Shown: in pieces, positions 54,288 to 62,473 of the stretch
How positions within the stretch are numbered: position 1 is the stretch's first letter
Layout: every line of letters starts with the position of its first letter
DNA from: VXRD01 sp965242535
GTDB taxonomy: Bacteria > Latescibacterota > UBA2968
Direction of reading: 5' to 3'
Assembly: GCA_965242535.1 (NCBI GenBank)
Contig: OZ251458.1
Span: forward strand, 2,356,001-2,420,000
Length of the DNA stretch: 64,000 bases
Program-made: the position numbers and the translations under genes
The notes under the pieces: generated by a model
The model's input: the letters and a program-made list of their open reading frames with translations, nothing else
Told to the model about the DNA's origin: nothing
The model's database searches: none

Positions 54288-54530
54288 TTACTCGGGCAAA
54301 TTCAACAAAATGGTCACCGTCGCGCCCAAGATGGCGAGGAGAATGGTAAAGAGAATCCCAATGAGCCAACGGAAGGACTTTTGCATGTGATCTTCAATAT
54401 TGTCCATGCGCTTGTCCATGCGATCTTCAAGACTGATCAAGCCTTGCTTGTGTTGTTCGGCAATGGCTTCAAGCCTTGTCAGTCTTTCGTTGGTGGTGGC
54501 TTGGGACGGATCAATGATGGGAATGGGCAT
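54288..54530 (-). CDS. Small coiled-coil/membrane protein array, copy 5 (80 aa)
   Basis: This is almost identical to copy 3 (EQH and MDNIEDHMQK instead of EEH and MSNIEDHMHK). It is the complete copy closest to moxR. The unit spacing of 284 bp equals that of copy 3. The start ATG 54530 follows AAAGGA. Confidence 0.8.
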   Translation of the reverse strand: MPIPIIDPSQATTNERLTRLEAIAEQHKQGLISLEDRMDKRMDNIEDHMQKSFRWLIGILFTILLAILGATVTILLNLPE

Positions 54531-54570
54531 GCGATTCCTTTCTTTTTTACAGATGCGATGAGGTGAGGGG

Positions 54571-54648
54571 TTACTCGGGCAGATTCAACAAAATGGTCAC
54601 CGTCGCGCCCAAGATGGCGAGGAGAATGGTAAAGAGAATCCCACTCAT
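54571..54648 (-). pseudogene. Small coiled-coil/membrane protein array, copy 6 (membrane helix only)
   Basis: Only the C-terminal helix remains (MSGILFTILLAILGATVTIL then LNLPE), behind a new ATG 18 bases after the moxR stop. The DNA of the helix is nearly identical to the complete copies. It is a 5'-truncated edge copy, or a tiny membrane peptide if translated. Confidence 0.65.
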
Positions 54649-54666
54649 GCGGATGCGTTTCCCCTC

Positions 54667-55659
54667 TTATACCTTCCCCTCCAGCAATTGATCGATGAGG
54701 TCCGCAGGGGTGATGCCTTCGGCTTCGGCGTTGAAACTCGTGACCAAGCGATGGCGCAACACGGGTTTGGCGACGAAGGATACGTCTTCAACAGAAGGGG
54801 CAAAGCGACCGCTGAGTACGGCACGCGCTTTGGCGCCTAAGACGAGGCACTGCGACGCGCGCGGCCCGGCGCCCCATCGGAGCATGCGCGCGATAGATGC
54901 GTCCGCATTCTGTGGGCGCGTTTTGCGAACCAAGTCCACCGCGTGCTCGACGATGTGATCGGCAACGGGCACTTTGCGGATGAGTTGCTGGAGGTCGCGA
55001 ATCCGCCCCGCATCGAGCACGGGCTCTACGTCATGGGTTTGCGCGCCCGTGGTGGCTTTGACGATGGCGCGTTCCTCTTCTTCGGTGGGATAATCGATCC
55101 ACAAATTAAAAATAAAGCGGTCGAGTTGGGCTTCGGGCAGGGGATACGTGCCTTCTTGTTCGATGGGATTTTGCGTTGCCAAGACAAAGAACGGTTCTTC
55201 GAGGCGAAAGGTCCCGCCGCCGGCCGTGACTTCGTGTTCTTGCATGGCCTGCAACAAAGCGGCCTGCGTTTTGGGCGGGGTGCGGTTGATCTCGTCGGCC
55301 AAGATGATGTTGGCAAACAACGGGCCTTTGACAAAGCGAAATGTTTTGTGGCCCGTGGCGTGATCCTCTTCAAGGACTTCGGTGCCCGTGATGTCGGACG
55401 GCATCAGGTCGGGCGTGAACTGGATGCGGCTAAACGACAGGTCCAAGGCGCGGGCGAGGGTGCTGATGAGCAAGGTCTTTGCCAACCCCGGCACGCCGAC
55501 GAGCAAGCAATGCCCTCCGCAGAGCAGGGCGATGAGGAGTTGATCGACGATTTCCCGTTGCCCGATGATCACCTTGCCGAGTTCAGCGGTGATCTGATCG
55601 CAGGCGGTTTTCAGGTGTTCAACGGTTTGGAGGTCGTTATCAGGTGTTGCGTCTTGCAT
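54667..55659 (-). CDS. moxR: MoxR-family AAA+ ATPase
   Basis: The 330-residue AAA+ protein has Walker A GVPGLAKT (55-62), Walker B ILADEINR (Asp122, Glu123), sensor 1 in VLATQNPIEQEGTYPLPEAQLDRF and the C-terminal lid with ARAVLSGR, all typical of the MoxR subfamily. MoxR proteins act as chaperones for the maturation or assembly of protein complexes, usually beside DUF58 and von Willebrand A-domain genes. None of those lies next to it in the window; instead the small-gene array follows directly downstream on the same strand. Confidence 0.94.
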   Translation of the reverse strand: MQDATPDNDLQTVEHLKTACDQITAELGKVIIGQREIVDQLLIALLCGGHCLLVGVPGLAKTLLISTLARALDLSFSRIQFTPDLMPSDITGTEVLEEDHATGHKTFRFVKGPLFANIILADEINRTPPKTQAALLQAMQEHEVTAGGGTFRLEEPFFVLATQNPIEQEGTYPLPEAQLDRFIFNLWIDYPTEEEERAIVKATTGAQTHDVEPVLDAGRIRDLQQLIRKVPVADHIVEHAVDLVRKTRPQNADASIARMLRWGAGPRASQCLVLGAKARAVLSGRFAPSVEDVSFVAKPVLRHRLVTSFNAEAEGITPADLIDQLLEGKV

Positions 55660-55807
55660 GGCGTGTCCTTTGGAATCAGTTGTCAGTCACTACCTACCCT
55701 CGCCGGAAAGTCACGGGGCTCCGGCTTTTGCCAGAATGACGACTGGCGGGTATCTCGCGTCTCTCGCCTTGTACCTTTCCTATTAGGCGCGGACAGGCAC
55801 GGGGGCC

Positions 55808-56202
55808 ATCTGTACCAACTAAATACTCCGTAAATTAAATGATACTACACCCATCAGCACAGACATTGCTCGCTTTTCTAAAACGTTTGGTCCTACAGCA
55901 TCGTTTGTTGCCTTTGATGCCTTCGGCGACCTACTTTTTTTCAACAGCAAAAAAAAGTAGGCAAAAAATGCCGCTCTCATGCGCCGAGGGGCTAGGCACA
56001 GCGCAAATCGCTTTTGTAATCGCACGACATGCGCCAGCCTGCCAAGGGGATTGCAAAACAGAAGTGCGTTGCGAGACGGACTTGCGCGCTGTGCCCGATG
56101 GCTTTCGTTGATGAACTTTTGGGATCGCATGTTTGGCGATGGCTTCTCTGAAGGACGGTGGAACGGCAAAGCGATCTCAATAATAAATTAGTTGGTACAA
56201 AT
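55808..56202. mobile_element. 395-bp MITE-like element (copy B) inserted into a palindromic repeat
   Basis: The ends are inverted repeats: ATCTGTACCAACTAA at 55808 and the complement of ATTTGTACCAACTAA at 56202. A 12-bp target duplication GGCACGGGGGCC flanks it (55796-55807 and 56203-56214). Joining the flanks restores a normal GGACAGGCACGGGGGCCTGT repeat, so the event is unambiguous. The interior (55868-56150) matches copy A at 38600-38880. Short frames inside have no good start and I do not consider them genes. Confidence 0.9.
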
Positions 56203-56269
56203 GGCACGGGGGCCTGTCCCTACAGTTGGTGGGACAGGGCGAGATAACTGACCACGGACCGCTTGGGAT

Positions 56270-56349
56270 AGATGGCCTTCTCGCCTCTCCCGCCTCTCGC
56301 CTCTCGCCTCTCGCCTCTCGCCTCTCACGCCTCTTCCGCCTCTCCCCTC
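56270..56349. repeat. CTCTCGCCTCTCGC low-complexity tract
   Basis: About 80 bases of period-7 pyrimidine-rich repeats. The tract runs into the 3' end of the AsnB-like gene on the minus strand, whose final codons (KKEKRKT) and stop it resembles in composition. Confidence 0.8.
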
Positions 56350-57654
56350 TCACGTCTTCCGCTTCTCCTTCTTCGCCGCGGGGAAGAGGATGTTGTTGAG
56401 GATGAGGCGGTAGCCCGGCGAATTTTTGTGCAAGGCGAGTTGCGTCGGCGGGTCGTTGACGAAGTGTTGGTAGTCTTCCGGGTCGTGTCCCGCGTAAAAT
56501 GTGAACGTGCCCCGCCCGATGTTGCCGTGGATGTATTTGACGTGGTTCGTGCCAGGGATATCGCCCATGATGGTCACGGATTTTTTGATGCGGTCTTTGC
56601 GGAACGCCGTGGTTTGTCCCAAAAACCCGGGTACGATGGGCGTGTGGTTCTGCGTGAGCATCGTGGGCACGGGGTCGTATTTGGCGGAAAACTCAAACAG
56701 GGAAAAGGCGTGCAGGTCAGCATCTTTGATCTGGCTCATTTCCGTGGGCGACAGGTCGATATCCGCGTATTCGTATTCCAGCGGGTCCATCACCAAATCG
56801 AAGTTTTCAAAAGCGACCGTGCGCGAAAAATCGAGTTTTTGCCGCGCCATGGGATCGGCAGGATCGCCATCGTAAACGCCATCGACAATATCGACTCCCC
56901 CCGCGGCGAGGGCGATGTCAAAGGTATCGGTGGCCGAGCACATGGCAAAGAGAAATCCGCCTTGCGCCACGTAGTTGTAAATGGCCCGTGCGACCGCGCC
57001 CTTGAGTTGCGAGACTTTGGCAAATCCCAATTTGCGCGCGAGGGCCTCAAACTCGGCCTGTTGCCGCCGGTACCAGAGTTGGCGCCCGTGGCTGCGGTAA
57101 AACTTGCCGTATTGCCCCGTAAAATCTTCGTGGTGCAGGTGCAGCCAGTCGTAGTCCTCGAGTTGTCCCGATAGCACTTCCTCGTCCCACAACGTGGTGT
57201 AGGGGATTTCCGCGTACGTGAGGGCCAATGTGACGGCGTCGTCCCAAGGCTGTTTGTGCGGCGGGGTATAGACCGCGATGCGCGGCGCTTTTTCGAGGTG
57301 CATGCGGTTCATGTTGGCCGATTCGATATCCGCGTAGATGCGCGTGGCCTGCGCTGCGGAGATGGCCTGAAAGGACACGGCGCGTATCCGGGCTTCGCGC
57401 GCGATGGTCTCGTGGAAATCCATGAGAAAGGCGCCGCCCCGGTAATTGAGCAACCACTCCACGGGATGGCCCTCCTGCAAGGCCCAAAACGCGATGCCGT
57501 AGGCTTTGAGGTGATCGGTTTGCGTCACATCCATCGGGATGAGCACTTTGCCGACATTGGCCTGCCCACCGCCTATCGCCGCCGCGCAAACGGACGACAG
57601 TCCCAAAACGAGGCATAAGGCGAGACGCGAGACGCGAGACGCAAAGAACGGCAA
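56350..57654 (-). CDS. Secreted protein of the Bacteroidetes 'asparagine synthetase B' (misnamed) family
   Basis: From TTG 57654 (8 bases after AGGTGG) the product is 434 residues with a signal peptide (SRLALCLVLGLSSVCAAA). The mature part opens VLIPMDVTQTDHLKAYGIAFWALQEGHPVEWLLNYRGGAFLMDF, the hallmark of a Bacteroidetes family labelled asparagine synthetase B. It lacks the Ntn glutaminase and synthetase domains of real AsnB, so that name is wrong. Later parts (GGFLFAMCSATDTFDIALAAGG, HGNIGRGTFTFYAGHDPEDY) suggest a class I amidotransferase/ThuA-like fold. The function is unknown. The start codon is uncertain because upstream sequence is repetitive. Confidence 0.75.
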   Translation of the reverse strand: MPFFASRVSRLALCLVLGLSSVCAAAIGGGQANVGKVLIPMDVTQTDHLKAYGIAFWALQEGHPVEWLLNYRGGAFLMDFHETIAREARIRAVSFQAISAAQATRIYADIESANMNRMHLEKAPRIAVYTPPHKQPWDDAVTLALTYAEIPYTTLWDEEVLSGQLEDYDWLHLHHEDFTGQYGKFYRSHGRQLWYRRQQAEFEALARKLGFAKVSQLKGAVARAIYNYVAQGGFLFAMCSATDTFDIALAAGGVDIVDGVYDGDPADPMARQKLDFSRTVAFENFDLVMDPLEYEYADIDLSPTEMSQIKDADLHAFSLFEFSAKYDPVPTMLTQNHTPIVPGFLGQTTAFRKDRIKKSVTIMGDIPGTNHVKYIHGNIGRGTFTFYAGHDPEDYQHFVNDPPTQLALHKNSPGYRLILNNILFPAAKKEKRKT

Positions 57655-58321
57655 GAGCAACCACCTAAGAACGCGGACGCACACGGATAAAAGGCGAGGC
57701 GTGCGCTGCCCTCTGCTCACATCGCGCGGGGAAATTTTGGGGTGTGGTTCCCACATCTGTCCAATGGGGTATGAGAACCGAGACGCAAGCCCCCGCATAG
57801 CCGCAAAAGCATTCGCGTTCCTCCTTTGGGTGGCGTCCATGGGACCTATCCCCCCGGCCCCCTTTCCTACAAGGAAAGGGGGAGCAGGGATTCTTTGAGA
57901 GATGAACGCAAGGGCTGTTTTGATGGCTTTGAGTAAGGGCATCAGAAAACAAAAAACCCCATTCCACCACCCCTCGCAAAACCGATCCGATCTCAAATCA
58001 CTCGCCTTCATGCTCGCTCCATTCCTTTGTGGGCATTGTCTCTGCCGTGCATCGCGTCATTTGTCTGAATCGCGGATTCGAGGATTGCGCGGATGAACCC
58101 CACATCCGCCTGTTGCGTCCCTCGCCGATCTCCGTTTTTCGCAGTTCCATCTTCGGACAGGCACGGGGGCCTGTCCCTACGATTGCGATTGTTTCTCCCG
58201 TCTCCTGTCTTCGGACAGGCACAGGGGCCTGTCCCTACACTCTCGCGTGGTGTTCGCAGGTGGCAGTGTGGGACGGACCGCTAACCACTGACTGCTGATT
58301 TTGGGGTCGGGCGGGGTTCGT
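57655..58321. repeat. Gene-free region with several repeat families
   Basis: It contains a CCCCCTTTCCT-ACA-AGGAAAGGGGG palindrome with CCCCCGG flank (~57853-57893), a GCGGATTCGAGGATTGCGCG string (~58071) and two palindromic GGACAGGC elements (58155-58181 and 58213-58239). No gene is supported. Confidence 0.75.
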
Positions 58322-59335
58322 CTATTCCTCAAAAGGCAAGGGGACGGACTCGCCCGTTTCAATGGATCGGTACGCGGCCAGGGCGATCTCTACGGCTGCG
58401 CGGCCATCGGCGCCGGACACGGGCGGATCGTCCCCTCGGAGTACGGCCTCGCAAAACGTGCGAATCTCTTGGCTTACCGGATTCTCGTCCTGTTCCAACT
58501 CCGTTGAGGCAACCGCCGTCTCATCGCCGTCGTACCGCTTGTAGCGCAAGCCGCCATCCCGCCCCCAAAACGAGGGAAAAACCACGGACCCCGAGACGCA
58601 GTCCAACCGCCCGCCATATCCCCCAATCGCGCTCGCTTGACTCGAATGCAAAACCCCGATCCCGCCGTTTTTGAATCGGATGGACGCGAGCGCGACATCG
58701 GGGTAATCCGTCTCCGTTTGCACGTATTGCCCGCCCACGGCAGAAACCGATTCGGCCTCGCCCATGACAAAGCGCATAAAGTCGATTTCATGGGCGTTCA
58801 CTTCCATCAGCGTGCCCCCGCTCTTGGCCCGCGACTCGCGCCATGTCGCCGCCCACCTGCCGCCCCAACCGCCGCCCAAGCGGTGTACCGTCAAACAGAT
58901 GGGCGCGCCCAAAGTGCCCCCGCGTGCCAAATCGCGCACCTTGCGATGCACCGCATGGAAGCGACACACCAGCCCAATGCCCAACGCGACCCCGGCCGCC
59001 TCACACGCGGCGATCATCTCATCGCACCCCGCGAGCGTGGGGGCCATGGGCTTTTCGCAAAACACGTGCACGCCCGCCTGCGCTGCCGCCAATGTGGGAT
59101 CGACGTGCAAAAACGGCGGCGTGGCGATCAACGCGGCCTGCACATCTTCGCGTATGAGCATCCCTCGGTAATCGGCCTCGTAATCGCATCCCATTTTCTC
59201 GGCCAATGCGCGACCTTTTTCGCCATCCACATCGCTGGCGCAAACCACCTGAGCACAATCCAAATTTCGCGCGCCCTCTGCCAGACTCGCGCCCATGTTG
59301 CCGCATCCAATGACGCCCAATCCGAGTTTTGCCAT
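58322..59335 (-). CDS. Gfo/Idh/MocA family oxidoreductase
   Basis: The 337-residue protein has the Rossmann start LGLGVIGCGNMGASLAEG, the ATPPFLHV segment and the family hallmark FCEKPMAPT (catalytic Lys), followed by a C-terminal alpha/beta domain with GGTLMEVNAHEIDFMRFVMGE, where the His is usually catalytic. It oxidises or reduces a sugar or cyclitol using NAD(P). The substrate is unknown. It is divergent from the Ldh-family gene, and the 281-base gap between them would hold both promoters. Confidence 0.93.
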   Translation of the reverse strand: MAKLGLGVIGCGNMGASLAEGARNLDCAQVVCASDVDGEKGRALAEKMGCDYEADYRGMLIREDVQAALIATPPFLHVDPTLAAAQAGVHVFCEKPMAPTLAGCDEMIAACEAAGVALGIGLVCRFHAVHRKVRDLARGGTLGAPICLTVHRLGGGWGGRWAATWRESRAKSGGTLMEVNAHEIDFMRFVMGEAESVSAVGGQYVQTETDYPDVALASIRFKNGGIGVLHSSQASAIGGYGGRLDCVSGSVVFPSFWGRDGGLRYKRYDGDETAVASTELEQDENPVSQEIRTFCEAVLRGDDPPVSGADGRAAVEIALAAYRSIETGESVPLPFEE

Positions 59336-59616
59336 GTCGTCCTCTCAGTCGTCGGTGGTGAATCCCAGAAACCCAACCCATACCCCAAGCGGTCGGCGGT
59401 TCGCAAAACGAACGGATTCGCGGCCCGCGACCCTTGGGATACTTACCACATTTGCCAAAAAAAGTCAATCCCGTTTCAGTCACGCTCAAAAATCGCTTTG
59501 CAATTCTGTAAAATGAAAATACCATGACGCCATCCGCAACCCCGTTACTCGCTCCGCTTCGCTCTAGGCCAAACCCGTGCGGAGAGGGGCATCATTCACC
59601 GAAAGGACACCACAGC

Positions 59617-60663
59617 ATGCCCACCATTGACGCGACGCACCTTAGAACCCTGCAACGCGAACTGTATCGCGCCGCGGGATTTCCAGAAGATCAAGCCGAC
59701 ATCGTCGCGGATCACCTCGTCGATGCCAACCTCTACGGGCACGACTCGCACGGCGTCATCCGCACGCCTGGCTACATTCGCGGCATCTGCGCCGGCAACA
59801 TCAAACCCGTGCGCGAGCTCAAAATCATTCGGGAAACGCCCGTCTCTGCGGTCATTGACGCGGAGCGCGCCATCGGCATCGTCGTCGCCCACAAAGCCAT
59901 GCAAATGGCGACGGATCGCGCCCTTGAACACACCCTCGGCGCCGTGGCCGTCCACCGCTCCAGCCACATCGGTCGCTTGGGCGATTACCCCCCCAAAGCC
60001 GCGGAGCGCGACTGCATTGGCCTGCTGATGCTCAACGGCGGCGGCCGTTTTACCGCGCCTTTTGGCGGTACGAACCGGCGATTGCCGCCCAATCCCCTCG
60101 CCTTTGCTGCGCCCACGCCCCACGGCCCGCCGCTCATGCTCGACATCACCACGAGCATGTCTGCCGGTGGCAAGGTGGATGTGTATCGCGCACGCGGGCA
60201 ACAAACGCCCGATGGCTGGCTCATCGACGCAGACGGCAACGCCATAAACGACCCCAATCGCTTCAAAGATGGCGACGTGGCGATGCTGCCCTTGGGCGGG
60301 CCCCAAGGGCACAAGGGATACGGCTTGGGCATGATGATCGACGCCATCGCGGGCGGCCTGTCATGGGCGGGATGCAGTTCGGAACAACCCACGCGCGGTG
60401 GCAGCGGTTACATCGCCATGGCCATCAAAATCGACAGCTTCATCGCCCTCGGCGACTATCTCGACGAAATCGGCCGGCTCTGCGACTGGATCAAATCCTC
60501 CCGAACCCAACCCGGCACAGACAAGATCTACCTCCCCGGCGAAATCGAATACGACACCCGCGCCAAACGCGAAGCCGAAGGCGTTTTTATCGAAGACGAG
60601 ACGTGGCACAACACGGTCGAAACCGCGGATGAGTTGGGGGTTTCAGTCGTCAGCGGCCAGTAA
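59617..60663 (+). CDS. Malate/L-lactate dehydrogenase family oxidoreductase (Ldh_2)
   Basis: The 348-residue protein starts at ATG 59617 behind GAAAGGA. The N-terminal DANLYGHDSHGVIRTPGYI and AVAVHRSSHIGRLGDYPPKAAER (catalytic His), GGTNRRLPPNPLAFAAP, MLDITTSMSAGGKV and PLGGPQGHKGYGLGMMIDAIAGGLS are characteristic of the Ldh_2 (type 2 malate/lactate, ureidoglycolate, delta-piperideine) family, which has its own NAD(P)-binding fold. It reduces or oxidises a 2-hydroxy- or imino-acid. The substrate cannot be chosen from sequence alone. The C-terminus (VSVVSGQ) runs into CAGTCGTCAGCGGCCAGTAA, a repeat-like string. Confidence 0.9.
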   Translation: MPTIDATHLRTLQRELYRAAGFPEDQADIVADHLVDANLYGHDSHGVIRTPGYIRGICAGNIKPVRELKIIRETPVSAVIDAERAIGIVVAHKAMQMATDRALEHTLGAVAVHRSSHIGRLGDYPPKAAERDCIGLLMLNGGGRFTAPFGGTNRRLPPNPLAFAAPTPHGPPLMLDITTSMSAGGKVDVYRARGQQTPDGWLIDADGNAINDPNRFKDGDVAMLPLGGPQGHKGYGLGMMIDAIAGGLSWAGCSSEQPTRGGSGYIAMAIKIDSFIALGDYLDEIGRLCDWIKSSRTQPGTDKIYLPGEIEYDTRAKREAEGVFIEDETWHNTVETADELGVSVVSGQ

Positions 60664-60830
60664 TCAGCGGTCGATCTGACCGTCGTCATTCTGACGAAAG
60701 CAACACGCGCAAGCACGACGTACTAGTGACTTTTGTTTTGGGTGTGGAACTGGGAGGGCTGTCTCGCTTTTTACGCCTTCCCTCTTCTACATTTCACATC
60801 TTTCTCCGCGTCGTACGCCGCCCTAATCCC

Positions 60831-60859
60831 TTGACAATGACAGGTGATTAGCGTAAACT
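60831..60859 (+). promoter_or_regulatory. Sigma-70 promoter of the UVR-domain gene
   Basis: TTGACA (60831-60836), a 17-base spacer, and TAAACT (60854-60859) lie 51 bases before the ATG of the UVR-domain protein. This is the closest match to the housekeeping consensus in the window. Confidence 0.75.
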
Positions 60860-60909
60860 GATTTGAGCTTAGTCGTTGTAGCCAACCCACAAACGGAGGA
60901 TACACGCCG

Positions 60910-61659
60910 ATGAGTAAGGACATTCAACCTCTTCTGGATGCCTGGCCCTGTGATCCCGGTCAACTGTGTGTTCGCAAAATCGCGGGACGGGACGGGCGCA
61001 AAAAAATCCAACTCCGCATTGAAATGGGCATCTTGCAAATGGATGTGACCGGTCGCCCCGACGGCCAGAGTCCCTACGGCTATGAATCGCTCTTGCACTA
61101 CTACCGGGCACAGGCGCGAAAAACTGGCGCGAAAAACTTCTCGCTCGATACGGAAACCTGCATGGCCCTGCAAATGGAAGCCCTTCAGTACTACCATCGC
61201 CGCATCAGCTTTCTCGAAATGGGCGATTACCTCAATGCCAAAAAGGACGCCGAAAGAAACCTCGCGCTCTTCGACTTTGTCAAAGAATACGCAGAGGACG
61301 AGGAAGACCGGCTGGCCTTTGAGCACTATCGGCCCTTTGTCATTGGGCATCGCGTGCGCGCCGAAGTGTTGATGCACCTCGAGCGCGAATCCTACGACAT
61401 GGCCTTGTCAAAAATCGACGCGGGCATCGAAGAGCTCCAATCCTTTTTCGAGGAGTTCGATCGGCACGACCTCATCGAAGACAGCGAAGAAATCGCCTTC
61501 CTCCAAGAGTGGGCAGACGAGATTCGCCGCGACCGCCCCAAATCCCGGTCGCAGGATTTGCACGACCAGATCCGCGAAGCCGTGGGCCACGAAGACTTCG
61601 AGCGCGCCGCCGAGTTGCGCGATCAACTCCTCTCTCTCCAGGGCAAAACCGAAATTTGA
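60910..61659 (+). CDS. UVR-motif protein of unknown function
   Basis: The 249-residue protein opens IQPLLDAWPCDPGQLCVRKIAGRDGRKKIQLRIEMGILQMDVTGRPDG. A mostly helical body (residues ~65-205) follows, and the C-terminal UVR motif is DLHDQIREAVGHEDFERAAELRDQLLSL. UVR motifs mediate UvrB-UvrC contact but also occur in McsA, ClpC-type and unrelated proteins. There is no nuclease or ATPase domain. A near-consensus promoter and GGAGGATACACCG before the start suggest strong expression from its own transcript. Confidence 0.8.
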   Translation: MSKDIQPLLDAWPCDPGQLCVRKIAGRDGRKKIQLRIEMGILQMDVTGRPDGQSPYGYESLLHYYRAQARKTGAKNFSLDTETCMALQMEALQYYHRRISFLEMGDYLNAKKDAERNLALFDFVKEYAEDEEDRLAFEHYRPFVIGHRVRAEVLMHLERESYDMALSKIDAGIEELQSFFEEFDRHDLIEDSEEIAFLQEWADEIRRDRPKSRSQDLHDQIREAVGHEDFERAAELRDQLLSLQGKTEI

Positions 61660-61699
61660 TCCACACGGGCAATTCTGCTTCAATGTGATCCAAGAAAAT

Positions 61700-61732
61700 G
61701 GGCGAACTGTTAACCCTCGCAACAGTTCGCCC
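61700..61732 (+). terminator. Hairpin after the UVR-domain gene
   Basis: GGGCGAACTGTT-AACCCTCGC-AACAGTTCGCCC is a perfect 12-bp stem, 40 bases after the stop. No T-run follows, so it is either a factor-dependent terminator or a stabilising hairpin. Confidence 0.55.
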
Positions 61733-61782
61733 ATTGGTTTCTGCGGCATCAAAGTGGTATTAAGGGCGTGCTCAAAAAAACG

Positions 61783-62058
61783 ATGAGTGACTTAAAAAAA
61801 TATGTCGAAAAACGCAAGGCGAGAGACCTCGAATTTGCCGAGCGTTACGAAGTTGGTTATTTGGAATTTAAGATCGGCGTGCTTTTCCGACAAGCTCGGG
61901 AAGAGGCGGGTTTAACCCGAGCCGAGGTGGCACAAAAGCTGAATACCCAAAAATCCGCTATCTCGAAAATAGAAAACCATGCGGAAGACATGAGGCTGTC
62001 AACTTTGGGAAAGTACGCAAGAGCAGTCGGTAAGAAATTGCATTTTTCCTTGGGATAG
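61783..62058 (+). CDS. XRE/HigA-type helix-turn-helix antitoxin-like regulator
   Basis: The protein is 91 residues from ATG 61783; GTG 61768 would add five. It opens DLKKYVEKRKARDLEFAERYEVGYLEF, followed by an HTH: GVLFRQAREEAGLTRAEVAQKLNTQKSAISKIENHAEDMRLSTLGKYARAVGKKLHFSL. This is the form of antitoxins usually encoded next to a RelE/HigB toxin. No toxin ORF is adjacent, so it is orphaned or works with the next gene. A small hairpin (62059-62074, ACGCCC-GCAC-GGGCGT) lies directly after its stop. Confidence 0.82.
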   Translation: MSDLKKYVEKRKARDLEFAERYEVGYLEFKIGVLFRQAREEAGLTRAEVAQKLNTQKSAISKIENHAEDMRLSTLGKYARAVGKKLHFSLG

Positions 62059-62083
62059 ACGCCCGCACGGGCGTTGCAATACT

Positions 62084-62473
62084 ATGACCCCACAACTTCA
62101 GCGATCGTGGACGCAAGTGAGTGCCTTACTCGAGATTCGGAGTGAGCGAGAATACGATTTGGCACGGGAACGCCTCAACGGCCTCATCGATGAGGTGGGC
62201 ACGGATGAGCGGCATCCGCTTTATTCTTTTTTCGATACGCTAGGCACTGTTGTCCATGCGTGGGAGGAACAACACCACCCCATGCCCCAGTTAGGCGGCG
62301 TGGATCCTCTGCGCTTTCTCATGGATGAGCACGAATTGACCCATTCGGATCTGCCCGAGGTGGGGTCCGCAGAGATGCTTTCGGAAATTCTGTGTGGCAA
62401 GCGAGAACTGAACGCCCGGCAGATACGTGCGTTGTCCGAACGCTTTGGCGTTTCACCCTCCGTATTCGTATAG
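62084..62473 (+). CDS. HigA-like transcriptional regulator / antitoxin
   Basis: The 129-residue protein has an N-terminal helical half (EIRSEREYDLARERLNGLIDEVGTDERHPLYSFFDTLGTVVHAWEEQHHP) typical of the HigA/COG5499 antitoxin family. A C-terminal HTH-like part follows: LRFLMDEHELTHSDLPEVGSAEMLSEILCGKRELNARQIRALSERFGVSPSVF. Such proteins bind and repress a HigB toxin operon. The toxin gene normally lies immediately upstream, but here another antitoxin-like gene occupies that place, 25 bases away. Confidence 0.8.
   Translation: MTPQLQRSWTQVSALLEIRSEREYDLARERLNGLIDEVGTDERHPLYSFFDTLGTVVHAWEEQHHPMPQLGGVDPLRFLMDEHELTHSDLPEVGSAEMLSEILCGKRELNARQIRALSERFGVSPSVFV

Noticed and set aside
53427..54369. 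Longer reading frames (117-128 codons) beginning MAHWDSL in the small-gene array
   Set aside because: Their first ~45 codons read the neighbouring copy's membrane helix out of frame. The MPIPIID start has AAAGGA directly before it in every intact copy.
55819..56169. A 116-codon minus-strand frame inside the MITE-like element
   Set aside because: It covers the hairpin and inverted-repeat interior, has no ribosome site, and the copy at 38451-38789 gives a different frame structure. It looks like a by-product of repeat DNA.
56350..57654. True asparagine synthetase B
   Set aside because: No N-terminal Cys glutaminase domain or ATP-pyrophosphatase motif (SGGxDS). A signal peptide and the LIPMD..Q..HLKAYGI start fit only the misnamed family.
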